Shown here in pieces: positions 38,796-48,264 of a stretch of 64,000 nucleotides of DNA. The position numbers and the translations under genes were made by a program. The stretch's first letter is position 1. The number at the start of each line of letters is the position of its first letter. The notes beneath the pieces were generated by a model. That model was not told the DNA's origin, ran no database searches, and saw only the letters and a program-made list of their open reading frames with translations. The DNA lies in NCBI RefSeq assembly GCF_002140915.1, contig NZ_NGKU01000001.1:1103645-1167644 (forward strand), written 5' to 3'. This DNA comes from Candidatus Enterococcus testudinis. Its GTDB lineage: Bacteria > Bacillota > Bacilli > Lactobacillales > Enterococcaceae.

Positions 38796-39413
38796 ATGAA
38801 TAAATTAAATTATCCTCGTTTTACAATTATTATGCGTGGATATACATATGATGAAGCGGATGCAATTTTGCAAGCAATGAAAGGGTACGAACACCTTTTC
38901 GCTGTAGAGATGACGTTGAACACGAATCATGCGCTACAACATATCAATAAGTTAAATGCTCGCTATGGGGAACGTATTTTGATTGGTGCAGGTACTGTCA
39001 GGACATTAGATGATGCTAAAGCAGCAGTAGATGCGGGGGCAAAATTTCTTTTGGGACCGCATATTTTCTCCGAAGAAATGCTTGATTTCGCGAAGGAACA
39101 AGGTATTATTGCTGTTCCAGCAGCGATGACACCTTCAGAAATCAATGACATGTTTAATAAGGGTGCAGATATAGTGAAAGTATTTCCGGCAGCTGTTGTT
39201 ACACCTCGTTTTTTCTCAGACGTTCAAGCACCTTTCGGGGAACTACCCCTGATGGCTGTTGGTGGTGTTTCAGCAAATAATGCACAAGAGTATTTTGACA
39301 AAGGTGCGAGTTATTTGGGTTTTGGATCAAATCTGTTCAAAAAAGAGGATCTCATATCGAAAAATATTGACCGTCTGGAAGCTTCACTGCAAACGATTTC
39401 ATCTTTGATTTAA
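38796..39413 (+). CDS. KDPG/KDPGal-type aldolase (Eda family)
   Basis: Class I aldolase of 205 residues: Schiff-base Lys128 in DIVKVFPA, general-base Glu38 in AVEMTLN, and the IGAGTVRT and GPHIFS segments. It splits a 2-keto-3-deoxy-6-phospho-aldonate into pyruvate and glyceraldehyde-3-phosphate. In E. coli the DgoA homologue works on the galactonate product, and the dehydratase at 41607 points to the same use here. Confidence 0.9.
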   Translation: MNKLNYPRFTIIMRGYTYDEADAILQAMKGYEHLFAVEMTLNTNHALQHINKLNARYGERILIGAGTVRTLDDAKAAVDAGAKFLLGPHIFSEEMLDFAKEQGIIAVPAAMTPSEINDMFNKGADIVKVFPAAVVTPRFFSDVQAPFGELPLMAVGGVSANNAQEYFDKGASYLGFGSNLFKKEDLISKNIDRLEASLQTISSLI

Positions 39414-39425
39414 GGAGGAATAAAT

Positions 39426-39884
39426 ATGGATGTGACATTAGATAAAGAACTTGTATTTCGAAACATTAAAGTAAATTCAGATAAAGAAGTGTTGGCTTAT
39501 TTAGCAGATCAGCTTTATAAAAAAGGGTTTGTTGAAGAATCTTATATTGAAGCAATTCAATCTAGAGAAAGAGAATACCCAACAGGACTTCCTTCAACTC
39601 AGCCAAGTGTAGCGATTCCGCATGCAAACTATGAGTTGGTACATCATACAACATTAGCCATTGCAACACTGGAAAATCCAGTTGTCTTCCATAACATGGA
39701 AGACAATGATTCACTAATACCTACTCAGATCGTTATCATGATGGCGATTGGGGAACCTCATGGCCAAGTAGAAATGCTTCAAAAAATAGTTGGTATTATT
39801 CAAGATGAGCCTCTCAGGAAGCAAATGGTAGCAGCAGAAACAGATCAAATACTACTCAATTTATTAAAAAAGGCTATTGCCTAA
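39426..39884 (+). CDS. PTS EIIA, galactitol/fructose type
   Basis: Cytoplasmic EIIA of 152 residues with the phospho-acceptor His66 in IPHANYELVHH. It receives phosphate from HPr and passes it to the EIIB encoded next. Length and motif match GatA-like proteins. Confidence 0.91.
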   Translation: MDVTLDKELVFRNIKVNSDKEVLAYLADQLYKKGFVEESYIEAIQSREREYPTGLPSTQPSVAIPHANYELVHHTTLAIATLENPVVFHNMEDNDSLIPTQIVIMMAIGEPHGQVEMLQKIVGIIQDEPLRKQMVAAETDQILLNLLKKAIA

Positions 39885-39902
39885 AAATAGGAGGAAAAGA
39901 AA

Positions 39903-40181
39903 ATGAAACGTATTTTAATCGCATGTGGAAACGGAATTGCAACATCAACAGTGGTGGCATCAAAAGTGAAAGATTATTTGAGTGATCATGGAGTAGAAGC
40001 TTCCACCACCCAAACCAAATTAATGGAAGTGCCAAGCAAAGTTCAAGATTATGATTTGTTAGTTACTACAGGACAATTTGAAGGTCAAACAGGTGATGTA
40101 CCCGTTGTAAAAGGTATGCCGATTTTAACAGGTATTGGCGCTGAACAAACAATGGAAGAAATTCTGAATCATTTAAATTAA
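39903..40181 (+). CDS. PTS EIIB, galactitol type
   Basis: EIIB of 92 residues with acceptor Cys8 in LIACGNGIATST, typical of GatB. It phosphorylates the sugar as it is released by EIIC. Confidence 0.93.
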   Translation: MKRILIACGNGIATSTVVASKVKDYLSDHGVEASTTQTKLMEVPSKVQDYDLLVTTGQFEGQTGDVPVVKGMPILTGIGAEQTMEEILNHLN

Positions 40182-40206
40182 AAAATAGGAGTAAGGAGCG
40201 AATACA

Positions 40207-41568
40207 ATGAAAATTGTAATGAATGTGTTTAATTTCTTTATTGACGCAGGACCTACAGTGATGTTGCCAGTTATTATCACCATCATCGGTATGATTTTTG
40301 GGCTGAAGATATCACGTGCATTCAAATCTGGGTTAACTTTGGGTATTGGTTTTGCAGGGATCAAATTGATTTTGGATTTTATGACCACAAATGTTGGCCC
40401 TGCAGCGAAAGCGATGGTTGATCGGACTGGTGTTCAATTAGATGCATTAGATGTTGGTTGGGGATCAATTGCTGCTATCACATGGGCTTCGCCTATCATC
40501 GCTGTCTTGATTTTTGCCATTTTGATCGTCAATGTTATCATGCTGATTCTAAAGCGTACACAAACGTTGGATGTTGATATATGGAATTATCACCATATGG
40601 CTATAGTAGGGGTAATGGTCTATTTTGTTACTAAAAATGTCGCATTAGGTGTGGGTGCATCAGTTGTTATGGCAGTCGTTACGTTTAAAATGTCAGATTG
40701 GTCGCAGCCTTTGGTTGAAGATTTCTTTGGTATTCCTGGTGTATCACTGCCAACGGTGTCGGCACTTTCTTCATTGGTTATTGCCTGGCCTTTGAATTGG
40801 TTATTGGATCGAATTCCTGTATTTAGAAATTCTAAGTTTACAATTAAAGATGCACAGAAATATCTTGGCTTTTTTGGGGATTCAATGATTATGGGTGGTG
40901 TAATCGGTATCGTTATTGGAATTCTGGCTGGTTACGATATCAAAGCAGTCCTTCAGCTTGGCGTGAGTATGTCAGCAGTTTTGGTCTTAATACCTAAAAT
41001 GACCTCTCTTTTCATGGAAGGGTTGATGCCAATCTCTGATGCAGCACAAAAATGGTCTCAAAAAAAATTCAAAGGTCGCCGATTGTTTATTGGCTTAGAT
41101 GCCGCAGTCGTTGTTGGTAATCCTGACGTGATTACAACGGCCCTGATTATTATTCCATTAACGATTGCGACAGCACTTGTTTTACCGGGCAACAGGGTAT
41201 TGCCTTTTGCAGATTTAGCCGTAGTCCCATTTCGGGTCGCTATGGTTGTTGCATTAACAAGAGGTAATTTGCTGAAAAATATTATTATCGGTTTAGTTGT
41301 TACCGCTTCATTATTATGGTGTGGTTCTGCAACGTCACCAATCTTAACAGAGATTGCAAAACAAGTAGGAATTGATTTAGGTTCAAGTTCAATGTTGATA
41401 TCTTCATTTGCAGCAACTTCTATGATTCAAAGTTATCTTGTGTTCTTAGCCTTTACCTACAATCCTCTTATTGGGATACCAGTTTTATTGCTCGCTTTTG
41501 GTGGTGTATGGTATTTCTTTGAAGGCATCAAGAAAGTTAACAATGAATCAGTAGTTGAACAAAATTAA
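40207..41568 (+). CDS. PTS EIIC, galactitol type
   Basis: Membrane channel of 453 residues with many hydrophobic helices and the family landmarks FFIDAGPTVMLP at the N-terminus, LTLGIGFAGIK, and GDSMIMGGVIGI. With EIIA and EIIB it forms a complete permease. The likely substrate is a hexitol- or aldonate-like molecule; the enzymes beside it suggest an aldonate. Confidence 0.92.
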   Translation: MKIVMNVFNFFIDAGPTVMLPVIITIIGMIFGLKISRAFKSGLTLGIGFAGIKLILDFMTTNVGPAAKAMVDRTGVQLDALDVGWGSIAAITWASPIIAVLIFAILIVNVIMLILKRTQTLDVDIWNYHHMAIVGVMVYFVTKNVALGVGASVVMAVVTFKMSDWSQPLVEDFFGIPGVSLPTVSALSSLVIAWPLNWLLDRIPVFRNSKFTIKDAQKYLGFFGDSMIMGGVIGIVIGILAGYDIKAVLQLGVSMSAVLVLIPKMTSLFMEGLMPISDAAQKWSQKKFKGRRLFIGLDAAVVVGNPDVITTALIIIPLTIATALVLPGNRVLPFADLAVVPFRVAMVVALTRGNLLKNIIIGLVVTASLLWCGSATSPILTEIAKQVGIDLGSSSMLISSFAATSMIQSYLVFLAFTYNPLIGIPVLLLAFGGVWYFFEGIKKVNNESVVEQN

Positions 41569-41606
41569 GTAGACTATTTTTCAGATAGTAAAAGGGAGTG
41601 TATGGT

Positions 41607-42755
41607 TTGAAAATATCCAAGATAACTGTTTATAAGGTAAAACCCCGTTGGATTTTTGTTAAAATTTCAACAGATGAAGGCATCGAAGGGTGGGGAGAAA
41701 TGATTTCGGGTACAAAGACTGAAACAGTGGTAGCAGGCGCTTATGAAGTCGGAAACCGCTTTTTGGTGGGACAAAACCCGTTTGAAATTGAACGCCTATT
41801 TCAAATAATGCATCGCTCTTTCTTTAGAGGTGGACCTATTCATGGAACAATCGTTTCAGGGTTAGAAATGGCCTTGTGGGATATAAAAGGGAAGGCTTTG
41901 CGGGTACCTGTTTATGAATTACTTGGTGGTGCCGCGAGGGATCGAATCAAAGTATATTCATGGATAGGCGGCGACCGGCCAAATGAAGTGGTTGAACAAG
42001 CACAGGATCGATTTGATCGTGGATTTACAGCAGTTAAAATGAATGCAACAGAAGAACTACACTATATAGATTCTTATGAAAAAGTCGAAGAAGTTGTAGA
42101 GAGAGTAGCATCTATACGTGAGAAATTTGGTTATAAGCTGGATATCGGCGTTGATTTTCATGGTAGAGTTCATAAGCCAATGGCAAAAGTATTAGCAAAA
42201 GCCTTAGAGCCATACCATCCAATGTTTCTAGAAGAAGTTGTACTTCCTGAAAATGAGGAGCACTTTAAAGAAGTTGCGCAAGCAGTTTCTGTTCCTTTAG
42301 CAACGGGGGAAAGACTTTATACTAGATGGCAATTTAAGTCGATATTCCAAGAAGGAGCCATTGATATTATTCAACCAGATGTTGCTTTATGCGGAGGTAT
42401 TCTTGAAACACGTAAGATCGCAGCAATGGCTGAGGCCTACGATGTTGCAGTTGCTCCGCATGCACCATATGGACCAATTGCTTTAGCAGCAACCCTTCAA
42501 GTGGATTCTTGCACGCCGAATGTATTCATTCAAGAGCAAAGTTTAGGTATTCACTATAACAAAGGGTTTGACTTACTCGATTTTGTAAAAAATAAAGAGG
42601 TTTTCCAATACAAAGATGGTTATGTTGATTTACCACAAAAACCAGGCTTAGGTCTTGAGATGGATGAAGACCGCGTAAAAGAAATTGCCCAAGAAGGATT
42701 GGTATGGACTAATCCACAGTGGAAAAATTATGACGGCACCATAGCGGAATGGTAA
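41607..42755 (+). CDS. dgoD: Galactonate dehydratase homologue (enolase superfamily)
   Basis: Mandelate-racemase/muconate-lactonising-enzyme superfamily protein of 382 residues, the same length as E. coli DgoD. From the TTG at 41607 the metal ligands and catalytic residues fall on Asp183, His185, Glu209, Glu235 and His285, identical in number to E. coli galactonate dehydratase. TTG is chosen because AAAGGGAG is seven bases upstream; a GTG at 41598 is too close. It forms 2-keto-3-deoxy-galactonate. Because the operon has a PTS and no KDGal kinase, the true substrate may be the 6-phosphate (inference). Confidence 0.9.
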   Translation: MKISKITVYKVKPRWIFVKISTDEGIEGWGEMISGTKTETVVAGAYEVGNRFLVGQNPFEIERLFQIMHRSFFRGGPIHGTIVSGLEMALWDIKGKALRVPVYELLGGAARDRIKVYSWIGGDRPNEVVEQAQDRFDRGFTAVKMNATEELHYIDSYEKVEEVVERVASIREKFGYKLDIGVDFHGRVHKPMAKVLAKALEPYHPMFLEEVVLPENEEHFKEVAQAVSVPLATGERLYTRWQFKSIFQEGAIDIIQPDVALCGGILETRKIAAMAEAYDVAVAPHAPYGPIALAATLQVDSCTPNVFIQEQSLGIHYNKGFDLLDFVKNKEVFQYKDGYVDLPQKPGLGLEMDEDRVKEIAQEGLVWTNPQWKNYDGTIAEW

Positions 42756-42772
42756 TTTAGGAGGGAATAAAA

Positions 42773-43258
42773 ATGGCAGAAGCAATCATTGTGGTGGTCT
42801 TTCTCATGCTGTTGATTTTTTTACAAATTCGGGAACAGCAGCGCATCACTTTAGTTACTAAGAGAAGCCGATTGAAGCAAATTATCTCACTGACACTTGC
42901 TATGATGGTTTTAATTATTTTCTGGCCAGAACAGTTAGCGGATCAAGTAAAAATGATTGCATTTGCCGTTTTGATCTGTGCGATTGGTTTTCTTAAAGAT
43001 GGTTTGGCTGATGATCATTTAGTAAAATTTGGTGTTTTAAACGGCGATTATCAGCAATATATTGCGATTCAAATTGAGAATCTAGGCAATGGACAATCCT
43101 TTGTTACTTTTCATAATCGAAAAAACAATCAATTTTCATTCTTTTTTGAAGATACTTCCGAAGTTCTAACATCTTATTTCAAACAGTTGGGATTATCAGA
43201 TAAACTCATTATAGGTGAACTATCTGAAAGCAAAAAGAAAGCCATGAATACACATTAA
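42773..43258 (+). CDS. Hypothetical membrane protein, 161 aa
   Basis: Last gene of the operon. Residues 1-18, 37-52 and 59-76 are hydrophobic (three membrane segments); the remaining 85 residues look cytoplasmic, with the polar segment ENLGNGQSFVTFHNRK. I do not recognise the family. Position suggests an accessory role for the PTS or its regulation. Confidence 0.65.
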   Translation: MAEAIIVVVFLMLLIFLQIREQQRITLVTKRSRLKQIISLTLAMMVLIIFWPEQLADQVKMIAFAVLICAIGFLKDGLADDHLVKFGVLNGDYQQYIAIQIENLGNGQSFVTFHNRKNNQFSFFFEDTSEVLTSYFKQLGLSDKLIIGELSESKKKAMNTH

Positions 43259-43263
43259 ATTAA

Positions 43264-43294
43264 AAGGTTGATGAATGATCATCAGCCTTTTTTT
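43264..43294 (+). terminator. Terminator of the galactonate-type operon
   Basis: AGGTTGATG/CATCAGCCT stem (one G-U pair) followed by eight T residues. Confidence 0.85.
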
Positions 43295-43325
43295 TATTTG
43301 TCATTTACTTACACACATTCCTATG

Positions 43326-43353
43326 TTATCATTTCCCTCGTAAACATTATAAT
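43326..43353 (+). promoter_or_regulatory. Promoter of the amino-sugar-acid operon
   Basis: TTATCA (43326-43331), 16-base spacer, TATAAT (43348-43353), placed 20 bases before the EIIC start; AGGAGG lies between. Confidence 0.6.
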
Positions 43354-43374
43354 GTTATAATTAGGAGGAGTTAT

Positions 43375-44675
43375 ATGAACGGGTTTGTCGCATTTATTGA
43401 AGAAAAATTGATGCCAGTTGCAAATAAAGTGGGGATGCAACGGCACATGGTGGCGATACGAAAGGGAATCATTGCAACATTGCCACTCACGATTGTTGGG
43501 TCATTTTTCACGATCCTATTGAATTTTCCTATTGAATCGGTTGCTGCAGTGATTGAGCCTATCGGGAGGTATTAGATATTCCGTTTCGTTATACCGTTGG
43601 CTTATTGGCACTCTATGCGACTTTTGGTATTGCATCATCATTGGCCAAAAGTTACAAACTAGATGCGTTGACAGCAGGGATTTTGGCAACGATGGCCTTT
43701 CTTGTAACCGCTGCCCCGCCAATACGTGTGTTTGATTCTGTTGAGGGGATCATTGATGCAGGACGTTATATCAATGTGGCGAATCTAGGGTCAGGATCAC
43801 TATTTGGCGCCATTGTTACGGCGATTCTTTCAGTAGAAATCTATCGATTCTTTATCGTCAAAAATATTACCATCAAAATGCCAGACGGTGTACCACCAGA
43901 AGTGACAAATTCATTTATGGCATTGATTCCTGGAGGCGCGATCTTGGTCTTATTCTGGGTGATTCGTCATATCATTGGCTTTGATATCAATGCTTTCCTA
44001 AGCAACTTATTGATGCCATTGAAAGATGTCTTGGCGGGAAATAGTTTGTTCGGCGGTTTATTGACAGTATTCTTGATTTGTTTCTTCTGGGTGTTGGGTA
44101 TCCACGGACCAGCGATCATGGGTCCAGTCATTCGTCCGTTTTGGGATATTTCTATTGCGGAAAATATGGATGCGTTTCAACTGTCTGGCAATGCCCATGA
44201 TTTACCGAATATCTTTACCGAACAATTTTTACAATGGTTTGTATGGATCGGCGGGGCAGGAACAACGCTGGCATTGGTCGTGTTGTTTGTCTTTTCAAAG
44301 TCCAAATATTTGAAACAATTGGGCCGTTTGTCTCTATTACCAGGATTGTTCAACATCAATGAACCAGTCATTTTTGGTGCGCCAATCGTGATGAACCCTA
44401 TCTTAGGGATACCATTCTTAGTGGCACCTTTGATTACAACGACAATTTCGTACTTTGCGACCACAACCGGTATCGTACCGATGATGGCTGCCCGATTAGG
44501 TTTTGCGATTCCGGCACCGATTGCCGCATGGATGAGTACGAACTGGAGTGTGGCAGCTGGCGCATTAGTTATTGTCAACTTCTTGATCACATTGGCGATT
44601 TATTATCCATTCTTTAAAGTATTTGAAAAACAACAAATCGAACGAGAATTAGCTGAAGAAACAACAGAAATGTAA
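43375..44675 (+). pseudogene. PTS EIIC, Lac/Cel family, interrupted by a frameshift
   Basis: Frame 1 (43375-43575) encodes the normal N-terminus of a lactose/cellobiose-family EIIC (FIEEKLMPVANKVGMQRH, then a hydrophobic helix) and stops at TAG. From about 43558 another frame continues without a break through REVLDIPFRYTVGLLALYA to the end at 44675. Adding one base within CCTATCGGG restores a protein of about 433 residues with the usual HGPAIMGPVIRPFW and NEPVIFGAPI motifs. No slippery heptamer or nearby start with a ribosome-binding site is visible. Either the gene is broken or the read contains a one-base error; the intact operon downstream makes an error or recent mutation likely. Confidence 0.88.
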
Positions 44676-44708
44676 AAATAAAACATCCGATAAGAAAGAG
44701 GTGCAAGT

Positions 44709-44963
44709 ATGGTCATCTATGCAATGGTATTATTTTTTGCCTGCCAGATATGGTCAACAAAATCAGCCTTCGCAAAGAAGATGCAACAACTGTCTTTTTG
44801 GCGAATAACGTTAGGAATGATCGTGGTGATTACGATGGTAATAGTTTTGAGTATAAATTTGCCTTTTGCGCCATGGTTGATTATTACGGTGACGATACTG
44901 TGCAGTTCACTCTTATTGACAAGGTTTACGACTTTTTATGAAGAAATGAGGTTGAATAAATGA
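44709..44963 (+). CDS. Small membrane protein, 84 aa
   Basis: Mostly hydrophobic, with segments at about 1-13, 30-48 and 54-72 and basic ends. It overlaps the MupG-like gene by four bases. Family not recognised; such small membrane proteins often accompany Lac-family EIIC genes in enterococci, but I cannot assign a role. Confidence 0.7.
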   Translation: MVIYAMVLFFACQIWSTKSAFAKKMQQLSFWRITLGMIVVITMVIVLSINLPFAPWLIITVTILCSSLLLTRFTTFYEEMRLNK

Positions 44964-46063
44964 CAAAACGACAATTAGGTATCTCCGTTTATCCAGACCA
45001 TAGCAACATCGAAGATGACAAAGCCTACTTAGCTTTAGCACAAAAATATGGCTTTAGCCGCATTTTTATGAGTATGTTAGAGGTCACAGAAGGCAAAGAA
45101 AACGTGCAAGCGAAATTTAAAGGCTTGATTGATTATGGGAAATCTTTAGGCTTTGAAACGATTTTGGATGTAGCACCAAGTATCTTTGAAGAACTCGAGA
45201 TTTCATATGATGACCTGACGTTCTTCCATGAATTAGGCGCAGATGGGATTCGTCTTGATCTTGGTTTCGATGGCAATAAAGAGGCGATGTTGACTTACAA
45301 TCCTTTTGGTTTAGCGATTGAACTAAATATGAGCAACGACGTGGCATATTTAGACAATATTTTGACCTATCAAGCCAATATTCCTTTTTTGTATGGTTGT
45401 CACAACTTTTATCCGCAAGAAGGCACCGGTCTGCCTTATGATTTCTTTATGCAATGCAGCCGTCGTTTCAAAGAAAAAGGCATTCGTACTGCGGCTTTTG
45501 TTACAGCAGAAAGCGGGAACATCGGACCATGGGATATCAATGATGGGCTGCCTACATTGGAAATGCACCGTCATTTGCCAGCAGATGCAGCAGCCAAACA
45601 TTTATTTGCGACAGGTGTGATTGATGATGTGATTATCGGGAATGCTTACGCTTCAGAAGCAGAATTGGCAGCAATGGGTGCCATTGATCGGTATCAAACG
45701 TCCTTTACGATCGAATTTGCATCAGAAGCAAATGATGTAGAGCGCCAAATCGTATTGAATGAGCAGCATTATCGTCGAGGAGACATAACATCACGAATGA
45801 TTCGATCCACTGAAGTCCGCAAAAAATATAAGCACGAAGCCAATCCTGCCCATGACCAGCTAGCTACTTTCCAAAGAGGCGATGTGGTGATTGGAAATGA
45901 TGGTTTTGGCAAGTACAAAAATGAGTTGCAAGTTGTTTTGGAACCGCACGCTGATGAACGAAAAAATAAAGTTGGCCAAATTGCTGCGTCTGATTTGTTG
46001 TTATTGGACTTTATTCATCCATGGTCTAAATTCACCTTTACGGACAAGAAAGGAATGAGTTAG
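44960..46063 (+). CDS. MupG/DUF871-family TIM-barrel glycosidase
   Basis: A 367-residue protein with an N-terminal TIM barrel (QLGISVYPDHS, GADGIRLDLGFDG, CHNFYPQEGTGL, RTAAFVTAE) and a C-terminal cyclophilin-like part, matching DUF871. Staphylococcal MupG of this family is a 6-phospho-N-acetylmuramidase. Cytoplasmic. In this operon it would cleave a PTS-phosphorylated disaccharide; whether it contains MurNAc, as for MupG, or another sugar is not known. Confidence 0.88.
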   Translation: MTKRQLGISVYPDHSNIEDDKAYLALAQKYGFSRIFMSMLEVTEGKENVQAKFKGLIDYGKSLGFETILDVAPSIFEELEISYDDLTFFHELGADGIRLDLGFDGNKEAMLTYNPFGLAIELNMSNDVAYLDNILTYQANIPFLYGCHNFYPQEGTGLPYDFFMQCSRRFKEKGIRTAAFVTAESGNIGPWDINDGLPTLEMHRHLPADAAAKHLFATGVIDDVIIGNAYASEAELAAMGAIDRYQTSFTIEFASEANDVERQIVLNEQHYRRGDITSRMIRSTEVRKKYKHEANPAHDQLATFQRGDVVIGNDGFGKYKNELQVVLEPHADERKNKVGQIAASDLLLLDFIHPWSKFTFTDKKGMS

Positions 46064-46064
46064 G

Positions 46065-47177
46065 ATGTTTGATTTGATTATTCGTCAAGCACAGACGATT
46101 GATCAGCAACAAATGGATATTGGCATCAAGGATGGCAAGATTCAGCAAATTGCTCCCTCTATCGATGCCCTAGCAGAAAACGAAATCTGCTTAAAGGAAG
46201 GCGAATATCTTTCAGCTGGTTGGATTGATGACCATGTTCATTGTTTTGAAAAAATGACCTTATATTATGATTATCCAGACGAGATTGGGTATAAACATGG
46301 TGTGACGACGGTGATTGATGCAGGAACAACTGGCGCTGAGAACATTCATCGCTTTAATGATTTGGCTAAAGAAGCCCAAACCAACGTTTTTGCACTGGTC
46401 AATATCTCTAAATGGGGCATTGTTGAACAAGATGAACTGGCAGACCTATCCAAAATCAAAGCTGAGTTAGTAACAGATGTGTTGAAAAAATATCCTGACT
46501 TTATCGTTGGGCTTAAAGCAAGAATGAGTAAAACAGTGATTGGGGATAATGGCATCACGCCGTTAGACCTTGCAAAAGACATTCAACGCGCCAATCAAGG
46601 CTTGCCGCTGATGGTCCATATCGGGTCAGCGCCACCCACGCTGGATGAAATTTTAGGCCGCATGGAAAAACATGATGTGTTGACCCATTGTTTCAACGGC
46701 AAAGCAAATGGTATTTTGGACCAAGAAAATCAATCAATCAAACCGTTTGTTTTTGATGCCTATCATAAAGGCATTGCCTTTGATATTGGTCATGGTACAG
46801 ACAGTTTTAATTTTGATGTGGCTGAAAAAGCACTGGCAGCTGGTATCAAAGCGTCATCGATCAGTTCTGATATCTATATTCGCAATCGAACCAATGGACC
46901 CGTCTATGACTTGGCAACCACAATGGAAAAATTAGCAGTCGTAGGGTATGATTGGAAAGAGATCATCGAGAAAGTGACGATTGCTCCTGCCGCTCAATTT
47001 GGTCTAACAACCAAAGGCAAAATTGCGGAAGGATATGATGCAGATTTGACGATTTTCTCCTTTAAAGCAGCTGATAAAGTGTTGACTGATTCAAACGGCA
47101 ATACTCGAAATACATCGATTCAGATCATACCATCAAAAGTAGTGATTGGGGGAGAACTATTTGAAACTGACTATTGA
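46065..47177 (+). CDS. Amidohydrolase/deacetylase family metallohydrolase
   Basis: Amidohydrolase-superfamily enzyme of 370 residues (EF_0837-like): the metal-binding HVH of DDHVHCFE near residue 59, a candidate carboxylated Lys in GLKARMSK near 152, later MVHIGSAPP and GHGTDSFNF metal-site segments, and a C-terminal beta part (GYDADLTIFS). Such enzymes sit beside dgaE/dgaF and are thought to deacetylate an N-acyl amino-sugar acid. It overlaps dgaE by 17 bases. Confidence 0.88.
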   Translation: MFDLIIRQAQTIDQQQMDIGIKDGKIQQIAPSIDALAENEICLKEGEYLSAGWIDDHVHCFEKMTLYYDYPDEIGYKHGVTTVIDAGTTGAENIHRFNDLAKEAQTNVFALVNISKWGIVEQDELADLSKIKAELVTDVLKKYPDFIVGLKARMSKTVIGDNGITPLDLAKDIQRANQGLPLMVHIGSAPPTLDEILGRMEKHDVLTHCFNGKANGILDQENQSIKPFVFDAYHKGIAFDIGHGTDSFNFDVAEKALAAGIKASSISSDIYIRNRTNGPVYDLATTMEKLAVVGYDWKEIIEKVTIAPAAQFGLTTKGKIAEGYDADLTIFSFKAADKVLTDSNGNTRNTSIQIIPSKVVIGGELFETDY

Positions 47178-48261
47178 CGATCTGGCGTTAAAAGAAGTCA
47201 TCAATGCTTCAGGTAAAATGACAATATTGGGTGTTTCCAAAGTCAGCAACGGTGTTTTAAAAGCACAGAAATATGGCGGTGAACACTTTTTTGAAATGGC
47301 TGACCTCGCTGTGAAAACCGGCGCTTACTTAGCCAAGTTGTTGAACGTGGAAGATGCCCAGATCGTATCCTCTGCATCAGCAGGAATCGCGCAATCTGTG
47401 GCTGCCTTGATTGGCCAAGGGGATCTGTACCATCTGTATCATCCTTATAGCCCGAAGATCAGCAAGCGGGAAATCATTTTACCCAAAGGCCACAATGTAG
47501 ATTATGGGACACCTGTCGAAGTGATGGTGGCCCAAGGGGGTGGCACAGTGGTGGAAGCGGGCTATGCCAATATGTGTACAGCAGAACATATTGCCCAAAT
47601 GATCACCCCAGATACTGCTGCTATTTTGTATATCAAGAGTCATCACACGGTACAAAAAAGTATGCTGACAGTGGCGCAAGCGGCAGAAGTTGCCAAAGCC
47701 CATCAGATACCATTGATCGTTGATGCGGCGGCGGAAGAAGATTTGTTTGCTTACAGCGAAGCGGGGGCAGATGTGGTGATTTACTCTGGCGCCAAAGCAT
47801 TATCAGGCCCGAGTGCTGGTTTAGTGGTTGGCAAAGGAAACTATATTGAATGGGTACGTCTGCAATCAAAAGGTATCGGTCGTTCGATGAAAATCGGCAA
47901 AGACAATATCCTTGGCTTCACCGAAGCAGTAGTTGCCTATTTAACTGATGGTACTGAATCTGGTACTTCTATGAAACAACGGCTGCAGCCTTTTATCGAT
48001 CGCATCAACCAAATAGAAGGACTGCAAGCAACCATCGTTCAAGACGGTGCCGGTCGGGATATTTACCGTGCCAGTGTCAAAGTGTGCAATGGTTCAGCAA
48101 TCGCGGTGATCAAAGCGTTGAAAACAGAGAATCCTGCGATTTATACGAGAGAGTATCAAGCCAATAATGGGATCATTGAATTTGATATACGGGCAGTTGA
48201 TGCCAGCGAGATGCACGCAATCGTTGAAAGATTGCACCAAATCATGATAGGAGATTTTTGA
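47161..48261 (+). CDS. dgaE: DgaE-family PLP-dependent ammonia lyase
   Basis: SelA-related aminotransferase-fold protein of 366 residues with probable PLP Lys212 in YSGAKALSGPS and Asp188 in LIVDAAAEE. In Salmonella DgaE removes ammonia from D-glucosaminate-6-phosphate to give KDGP. The TTG at 47161, six bases after GGGGGAG, is preferred to a TTG within the ribosome-binding site at 47146. Confidence 0.9.
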   Translation: MKLTIDDLALKEVINASGKMTILGVSKVSNGVLKAQKYGGEHFFEMADLAVKTGAYLAKLLNVEDAQIVSSASAGIAQSVAALIGQGDLYHLYHPYSPKISKREIILPKGHNVDYGTPVEVMVAQGGGTVVEAGYANMCTAEHIAQMITPDTAAILYIKSHHTVQKSMLTVAQAAEVAKAHQIPLIVDAAAEEDLFAYSEAGADVVIYSGAKALSGPSAGLVVGKGNYIEWVRLQSKGIGRSMKIGKDNILGFTEAVVAYLTDGTESGTSMKQRLQPFIDRINQIEGLQATIVQDGAGRDIYRASVKVCNGSAIAVIKALKTENPAIYTREYQANNGIIEFDIRAVDASEMHAIVERLHQIMIGDF

Positions 48262-48264
48262 AAA

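Noticed and set aside
43540-43610. Programmed ribosomal frameshift in the EIIC gene
   Set aside because: A -1 shift would be needed, but no slippery heptamer is present at the frame change and EIIC genes are not known to use one.
43605-44675. A separate gene starting at TTG 43605
   Set aside because: The TTG is inside a conserved EIIC helix and has no ribosome-binding site; it is the second half of one gene.
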